NCBI GenBank assembly: GCA_015501585.1 | Contig: JADNRY010000122.1 | Span: forward strand, 119,540 to 183,539 | Length of the DNA: 64,000 bases | Direction: 5' to 3' | Source of the DNA: Rhodocollybia butyracea | Taxonomy: Eukaryota > Basidiomycota > Agaricomycetes > Agaricales > Omphalotaceae | Shown: positions 59,201 to 64,000 of the stretch, piece by piece | Layout of the letters: every line of letters begins with the position of its first letter | Position numbering within the stretch: position 1 is the stretch's first letter | The notes under the pieces: model-generated | What the model was told of the DNA's origin: nothing | Databases searched by the model: none | Seen by the model: the letters and a program-made list of their open reading frames with translations, nothing else | Translations under genes and position numbers: made by a program

Positions 59201-60855
59201 TGCATATTCAAGCTCCAGTGGAATCCCTTTGGCTATCATCTCTTTCATATCTCTCACCTCTGAGTTGAACACATAAGAACTCTTCAGATTACACATGTTG
59301 AAGTGCAAATCTTTTATCATCAGGTGCAGTGAACCCCATACCAAGGTAGTGTGCCCTTGAGAAGTATTGATTGCAAACTTTCCACTCTGACCTTCATCTA
59401 AAAGAAAGTCCCGGATGGATGTGTGCACAGGCCTTACTGGAGTGTCCAACATATCGACACCAGCAAAGAGAGATCCCAGAAAACAGACCACTGCATCAAT
59501 AGTAGTATCCCTTCTCTCTCCATCTCTGTTTCTACTCTGATGCTGAGGACACATGATTTGAATCCTTTTCAATGAGGTCCTTGAAAGTGGTTCAAATACA
59601 GATAATACAAGGCCCATCACATCCTGGTATCTTTCCATTGCCTCGTCATCAAAACACTCTTCAAGTATGATCATGTACAGTTTATCAAGGGGGGTTAAGG
59701 TCTTGATACTACCAGGGGCTGTAGCCATGAAGTCTTGGAAACGTATTTGGACTGATAAGCCACCCTTCCCACCCCCACGGAGTTCTTTGCAAACAGTGGA
59801 TGCCATTGGAAGTACCCTTCTGCTTTTGTGGCAAGGACTCTACACTGGGATTCTTCTAGAATGCCTAGCCCTCCTCCCTGACTTGTCATTTTTTTCACCA
59901 CAAATCTGTATATATCTTCATCTGTCCCTTTGATGTCAGTCATCTTCTGAACTTTAGCAGAGGAGTCCCTTTTTATGAATTTGTCCACATAAACTATTAC
60001 ATCATTTTCCAATCTAGATGTTGCAAAGACCCGAAAATTGGATGGAACATCACGTTTTCCACTCATCAACACTGAGAGCAGCCTATCTCTTGGCTCATCT
60101 GGCATCTGGGGACCAGATTCATCCAAAGCATCAAATATGATGACTACTTGTTTGGATGGGTCAACCCTTTGAGCAGGTCCCACAATGAGTTTTTCCCACT
60201 GTCTTTGAATACTTGTACTCCCTGAGATAGTAGGATCTCCTTCAAAAGCTTGGAACAATCCTTCTGCAAAGTCATTGTCACCAACACCCAGATTATAAGC
60301 AATAGTGCGCAAGGCATTGCTAGGTGTCCTACTCTCAAGCAATGACCTGTTGAAGGCAAAGAACACAACAAGAAGTTGTTGTTCCTGTAGCTCTTTCCCA
60401 ACTGCATGGGCAATGGCAGACTTTCCTGTGCCAGCCTCCCCACAAAGTATATATGTCCTGGATGTGTTGTCATCCTTGAGTTGGACCCACTTGGTGATAT
60501 CCTTGATAATCTCTCTTCTTGTGTCTGGCAAGCAGATCTTATCATCATCAATTCCTGCATTTTCAACAAACTTCAACTCCTCCCGAAGTTTCTGCTTGAT
60601 GTCTTTCCCTACAAAAAAGTCAGTTTCCTCATACTGAGGAGCTAGGCACCTACTTGGGGTTGTAGGGTGGTAGTTATTGATAGTAGTGGAATTGTCCTGA
60701 ACAAACTGAGACTCGTTGATCAAAAAATTGTGAGCACCAGGAAAGAATCTAGATGGAAGCATTTATCAGTGAGTACCAGACCAGTCACAAATCCTATGTT
60801 TATACCTGTTATCGCTTGGTTCTCTGACTGTTTGTACTGGGACATGTTGAGACAT
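56276..60855 (-). pseudogene. NACHT-WD40 NLR-type gene, copy 3, with a one-base deletion
   Basis: Minus-strand exons: 60855-60806, 60748-60654, 60608-59018, 58965-58879 and 58825-56276, matching copy 1 in junctions and phase. The P-loop GEAGTGKS and Walker B IIFDALDES are intact. Near 59,803 the run CCC of copy 1 (antisense) is CC, a one-base deletion that shifts frame after GYFQW. The NACHT product therefore ends about 30 residues later, and exon 3 is exactly one base short of phase. Downstream, the rest of the linker, fourteen full WD40 repeats plus a degraded fifteenth, and the conserved tail ending FVHGNDW remain open. Intron 2 has no stop here, so a retained-intron form would also read through. 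Confidence 0.85.
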
Positions 60856-61595
60856 GATGGGCAAAAGACAAGACAAGAATGCACAACAACCATCATTCAT
60901 ATATACACCTGTCAAATGAACGCATTCAGTCCGATTTTATGGAAAGAACGCTGAATGATGGGAGCAAGGAGTCTGATTGTCTCGCATGACCTGACCACAT
61001 GGCCACATGCCCCATGACGGTACTTATTAGGGCTCTGCACTATCAATTCCAAGTACTTTCACATAGATAGTGTATGACGAGATAACCCATCTTTGATCTC
61101 ATGGAAAGACACCTTTAACCTGGAGCAAATATATACCAAGAATGTTAGTAGAAAAGAAACGACAAAGAGCTTCTCACAAACGTAAGATGAATGAAATTGA
61201 TACAATTGATTTGAGCTCTGCGTACCATCTCGAATCATTCACTCCACCGACTTGATGGAAATCAACAGCGGCTAGTAGCGATTATCAATGGCAATATCTA
61301 GAAATCATCGGAGCCATGGACCACAACAGAGTAGAATAACAGGGAAGGAACGCAGGACGGTAGTTGTGAGGGACAGAGCTACGCCACTGTCGACCTCCTC
61401 ACACACAACTGGACGCATGACATATCCCGTTACCCCGATGTACGGACCCAGTATTCAAGTCCACAAAAGATAGCAATATCATACACAGCCGAGCGGAGTC
61501 AATTGGGCCATTCGACATATTAAAAGTTGGCCTTTTAGGTTCCTGAAGCAACGCCGTTGCCGAAGACTAAAAGGTGATCGTTATTCCCAGACGAT
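60856..61595. other. Upstream flank of NACHT-WD40 copy 3
   Basis: It matches 3,960-4,635 and about 23,400-24,160 (reverse), including a TATA-like 'tatatatgaa' near 60,900 on the minus strand. No gene. Confidence 0.6.
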
Positions 61596-62799
61596 TGTAT
61601 TAAGACCGAGAAGGGTCTGCTCTCAAAACAAGAAATGCCGACGGCGGCATGTACTAGGACCCCTGGTACCTCACATGAGATTCACATTACTGCTGAGCGC
61701 GATGCATTAAGCGCCAGTCGGGGCCTCAGTACTTTTGAGTTCTATTTGGTATTTGAGCAGTTATCCCGCATTTATAGATAGGGAAAGGCCCCAAGGAATG
61801 AGCCAATGTCACGGTGGTCGTGTTTAGGAAAGGGAATGGTCGCCGTGATGCGCTGACTTTGCGTGGAGGTAACGGGCGTACAATGGGCGTACGCCTAGCG
61901 ATGTTATGAGATGTTATGAGTTTTGAAAGACTGCCTTGCACGGCCAGACTCGGAGACATGTCAACTATACGGCAGTCCAACAATATTTAATGCAAGAAAG
62001 CAAGTGGCAAAGTAGGCTATGAGCAGTGCACCTGGGGCACACGCGTCCATCTCAATAGAGCTGTTTAGGAAAGCCTCATACTAGATCAGGAACACACTCA
62101 TATACTCAATATTCTCCAGTTTACACAGGTTGCATAATTCTTTCCAAATTTGCTCCAAATGGGACATGAGGACTATTGCATTCATCAAGACACTAATTAT
62201 ATCTTAGCTAGCTCCCAAACACCCAAGACAGTACCAGTCACTTCACAGGGAGATTGTGTGCCTTGCTACCTCAAGCACTAGATGATCTACATCCACGAGA
62301 TTGGGATCAACTATGCCAGTCTGTCAGAGTGACCAGAGTGTAAGTACCAGAGACTAAGTAGGTGGACAAGGGCAATGAAGACGATGAAGACTTGATGAAG
62401 ACGATTCGCTGAAATGGGAAATGATAGTGGGCCGTAATACCTGGTTCCACTCAGGGTGTACCGTGGAGGCTAGTAATCCATCGCGTTTCCCACTGCTTCA
62501 TTATTCACTTATACCAGTTGACTCGTACTTGATTCAGGTTATCTTAAGGAGGGTTTTTAGAGTACGAAACCGAGCTGACTCCGAGATGCCCGAGCCGGTC
62601 ATCAGGGGATTTAGCCACTTCTTACTTGAAGCTTATATGCGTACTTATGCATATACCTAGGTCGGGTTCTAACAGCCTGGGACACTTTTTCTTGGTCGCA
62701 GTCACAACTCACGCTCTTACGGATAAACTTCTGGGGTCCTGGGCATCGGCAGACTTACGGATCATTTACTTAAGAGAGCAGACCCTTCTCGGTCTCAAT
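61596..62799. mobile_element. 1.2-kb terminal-inverted-repeat element, non-autonomous
   Basis: The ends are 'attaagaccgagaagggtct' followed by gctctc, and, reversed, 'attgagaccgagaagggtct' followed by gctctc. They are flanked by the direct repeat AGACGAT (61,589-61,595 and 62,800-62,806). The paralogous flank near 23,375 has a single 'agatggt' at this place and no insert. Frames inside reach only 85 codons and match nothing I know. Confidence 0.8.
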
Positions 62800-62806
62800 A
62801 GACGAT

Positions 62807-64000
62807 AGCCGCTTCGGTTTATAGTAATTTTATTCTAAGACAGATGACAGCTCGGGAGGCGTAAGTGGATCGGAAAGATATAGGGATGGAAATCTCATAC
62901 AAAATGTAACCAAGAGAGTAGCAGTTGTAGTGGTGATTGACTAGAGGCATCGATGCACCTGTCAGTGTGTGGCGTGTGCAAAGCTCCTAGGACCTGAGAA
63001 ACGTGTAATTTACAACAATGATAAGTTCTCTGCACTAGGTTCGGTCTGCAGAGATGTAGCATGTCCGGGGGATTTGTCGTTCGCCATGAGACTTTCAACA
63101 TGAGTAGAGAAGTTGTGCGCCAAGATTATCGATTAGTCTCCGTTCCTATCTGCCGCAGAGAGGCTCAGATCCGTAGTTTGGCTCCGAGTCATCTAAGCTT
63201 GGAGACAGCCCAGTCATCAAGAATAAATCTGAGCCTGAGGATGACTTGGCAGCGCTCAGCAACCAGTCTGCAACTTTCCAGTATCGTTTCTCACCATTCT
63301 ATATGATCCAATTATCCTGCGACAAACACGGGATCTAGCATTGGGATTCCCCAAAAACGAGTGAACCAAAGATGGCGGTGAATGACAGAATCAAGTGTTG
63401 ATCGAGACGGATGTCAGTTGGGTCAATATCATGGCTGTGAAAATACTCTTGAAATACTCCCAGCTAGCTCGGGGATATCATTATTTGTCCGAGAGAAAAG
63501 GGCTCGTAAACTATGTAACACGCGATTTGGTAGTCGAACAGGATCTATATAGTCCAGATCGATGAGTTGTAGCTATAAAAAAAAAGTTGTTTTTGTGACG
63601 ATCGAGCAGGATTACTGGTGTTTTGGCTTACACGTGAGCTAGTAGAGATCCGGCGTTGCAGGATGGCTTCGGGTTTTGAAGAAAGCATGAAAGCTCTTGG
63701 TCATCGTGGATGACTACAGACGAAACAAGTTAATCCCACCGGCTCTTCCAGATTATAACGTGTGGCGCACTGGAGACAGCAAACCAAGTATGGGTAATCC
63801 CCGTCTCTTGTAAAAGTACGCATCGAAAAGCAAAATTACGGAGAGCATCCCAGGGACCTATCAATTCGGTCTTCCAAAATATATTAAGAACCCTGCGCCA
63901 TTGTAGGGCTACAGAGCCCTGTGACTCACGGGTGAGCTAAAAATCAAGAACTTATGTGCCAGTGGAATGAACGATGTCGGAAAAGGGCGTCAAAGTGCCT
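62807..64000. other. Distal upstream flank of copy 3, matching the region upstream of copy 2
   Basis: It continues the inverted similarity to 22,621-23,370 up to the window edge. Shared parts include 'gagactttcaacatgagtag' with 'agaagttgtgcgcca', and the exon-like fragment at about 63,900-64,000, here with a stop and a frameshift. The repeat may extend past the window. Confidence 0.6.

Overview
The window is nuclear DNA of a filamentous basidiomycete, most likely an Agaricomycete. The evidence is short GT-AG introns of about 43-67 nt, NACHT-WD40 receptor genes of the fungal HET-E/HNWD type, and a transposon mix of hAT, Mutator-like, KDZ-like and Ty3/gypsy elements. I see no rRNA, tRNA, CRISPR array or operon. 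I did not identify the species.

The backbone is a duplicated module built around one five-exon gene for a NACHT-WD40 NLR-type protein of about 1,450 residues. Copy 1 (4,636-9,196, +) reads open through all five exons. Copy 2 (24,164-28,753, +) has a nonsense codon in exon 3 and a 119-bp foldback element between its upstream region and its start. Copy 3 (56,276-60,855, -) has a one-base deletion in exon 3. The 1-1.2 kb upstream flank is shared by all three copies. In copy 3 it is split by a 1.2-kb inverted-repeat element, and the unsplit flanks of the other copies serve as empty sites. Copies 2 and 3 plus flanks form a large inverted repeat (about 22.6-28.8 kb against 56.3-64.0 kb).

Upstream of copies 1 and 2 lie two decayed genes for an ATM1-type mitochondrial ABC half-transporter (1.3-3.5 kb and 20.2-22.5 kb). 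Between them, 9.7-20.2 kb is a graveyard of satellites, small inverted-repeat elements and gene fragments: both ends of a GH67 alpha-glucuronidase, a histone H3 3' end, three F-box/LRR-like fragments, a KDZ-transposase-associated piece, and an inverted pair of an unrecognised gene.

The stretch 28.8-56.2 kb is transposon-rich. It holds a nested, nearly complete 12-exon hAT transposase gene with three lesions; a second hAT fragment; a Mutator-like transposase; a 6.7-kb element with CACTA-type ends and a 4-bp target duplication that carries gag-like and LTR-like DNA instead of a recognisable transposase; a truncated gypsy gag-protease on the minus strand with an inverted LTR partner; and a 154-bp satellite split by a small element.

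The most unusual signal is at 42,347-42,757: ten successive hairpin units, each with a nearly constant GAG-CTAT-CTC core and stems that differ between units while staying self-complementary. The array follows a TATA box and a block of bZIP-type sites, all inside the LTR-like part of the CACTA-ended element. The only gene I would expect to give a full-length product is NACHT-WD40 copy 1; copies 2 and 3 may act as donors of WD40 repeats.
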